From NCBI GenBank assembly GCA_003142035.1, contig PLOF01000127.1, positions 1 to 33,613 on the forward strand: DNA of 33,613 nt, read 5' to 3'. Position numbers and translations under genes: made by a program. The notes below the pieces were generated by a model. The model was not told the origin of the DNA. It did not search any database and saw only the letters and a program-made list of their open reading frames with translations. Shown here piece after piece: positions 33,164-33,613 of this stretch; position 1 is the stretch's first letter; each line of letters begins with the position of its first letter. This stretch comes from Candidatus Dormiibacterota bacterium (lineage in GTDB: Bacteria; Chloroflexota; Dormibacteria; Aeolococcales; Aeolococcaceae).

Positions 33164-33613
33164 TCAGCGGGGGTCGGTCGGCGGGGGTGCCAGGGCCGGG
33201 GAGTGGCTCGGGACGCCGGGACGGCGGCCGTCCGCGGCAGGGATCTGACCGTTCCCGGGGGGCCGGACCGCCTTCGGTTGCCGGCCGCCGGTACTCGAAG
33301 CCGGGGGGACGATCGTCGACGCCTGCTTGAGGTCGCCGGCCATGGTCGCCTGGCTGCCCGAGGCGAGGGCCAGCTGCTGAGCGGTCGTCGACACCTCCTG
33401 GCTGGCGATCCGCACCTGCTCCATGGCCTCCACCACCTGCTCGGTCGCGGACTGCTGCTGCTGGGTGGCGAGCCGGATGCCCGAGCTGGCCTCGGCGACG
33501 TGCTCCATGAGGGTGAGCCCGTCCTTCAGCTGCTCCGCCCCCTTGTCCATCGCCAGCACCGTGGCGTTGGTCTCGACCTGGACGCTGGCCGTGATCTGGG
33601 AGATGTCGGAGGC
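33164..33613 (-). CDS. Methyl-accepting chemotaxis protein, C-terminal part (5' end outside window)
   Basis: The visible 149 C-terminal residues run in frame from the window edge. ASDISQITASVQVETNATVLAMDKGAEQLKDGL followed by SGIRLATQQQQSATEQVVEAMEQVRIASQEVSTTAQQLALAS is the coiled-coil, glutamine-rich end of the MCP signalling domain, including the second methylation-helix region with QQQQSATEQ. After about residue 100 it becomes a low-complexity Pro/Arg-rich tail (PPASSTGGRQP to APPPTDPR). The receptor signals to CheA/CheW. The sensory part, membrane helices and tip hairpin are not in the window. The stop at 33164-33166 lies about 220 nt before lacI on the same strand. Proximity to the cello-oligosaccharide locus may be incidental. 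Confidence 0.9.
   Translation of the reverse strand, partial: ASDISQITASVQVETNATVLAMDKGAEQLKDGLTLMEHVAEASSGIRLATQQQQSATEQVVEAMEQVRIASQEVSTTAQQLALASGSQATMAGDLKQASTIVPPASSTGGRQPKAVRPPGNGQIPAADGRRPGVPSHSPALAPPPTDPR

Noticed and set aside
33124-33170. CCGCTGA/TCAGCGG stem as chemoreceptor terminator
   Set aside because: The 7-bp stem includes the stop codon and has a loop of over 30 nt, too weak to call.

Overview
This is a GC-rich window with coding on almost every base. Long open frames lie antisense to the real genes, GTG and TTG starts are common, and ATGA stop/start overlaps are frequent. The gene content suggests a high-GC, free-living, probably soil heterotroph from the Actinomycetota/Chloroflexota/Dormibacterota part of the tree: PknB-like kinase with PP2C, PucR regulator, CysA-type rhodanese, CebR-like LacI control and a chemoreceptor. 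No marker gene settles the phylum. No tRNA, rRNA, CRISPR array or transposase was seen.

Positions 1-12,400 form a nitrogen island, all on the minus strand. In transcription order it holds a glutamine synthetase homologue (GS3), a PucR-family regulator, a PP2C phosphatase, a membrane-anchored Ser/Thr kinase, a second glutamine synthetase homologue (GS2), an APC amino-acid/amine permease, an Amt ammonium channel, a PII protein, a 7Fe ferredoxin and a canonical 480-aa type I glutamine synthetase (GlnA). Phosphatase, kinase and GS2 are joined by two successive 4-nt ATGA overlaps. Amt and PII are coupled the same way. GS2 and GS3 keep the catalytic residues but have lost the Asn of the N-G-S-G loop, which suggests another amino or amine substrate.

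Positions 12,400-19,100 are mixed. A plus-strand membrane GGDEF/EAL protein with degenerate motifs in both domains converges on a minus-strand set of rhodanese, TusA-like protein and GH1 beta-glucosidase. Next come an intergenic region with three exact 12-bp repeats and a large palindrome, a small single-pass membrane protein and HisC.

Positions 19,290-32,990 form a cellobiose/cello-oligosaccharide uptake and phosphorolysis locus on the minus strand. It runs LacI regulator, two permeases and two ATPases of the peptide (Opp/Dpp) type, a lipoprotein solute-binding protein, cellobiose phosphorylase (GH94) and a 1146-aa protein that appears distantly related to GH94. A TTGACA-18-TAGAGT promoter precedes lacI, with an operator-like palindrome at +1, another inverted repeat over the -35 box, and a complex element of nested palindromes further upstream. 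The imported disaccharide would be split with phosphate to glucose 1-phosphate and glucose; the GH1 enzyme could hydrolyse residual beta-glucosides.

The right edge (33,164-33,613) holds the C-terminal end of a methyl-accepting chemotaxis protein that starts outside the window. The best candidates for something new are the PP2C-kinase-GS cassette, the 1146-aa enzyme, and the layered control region in front of lacI.
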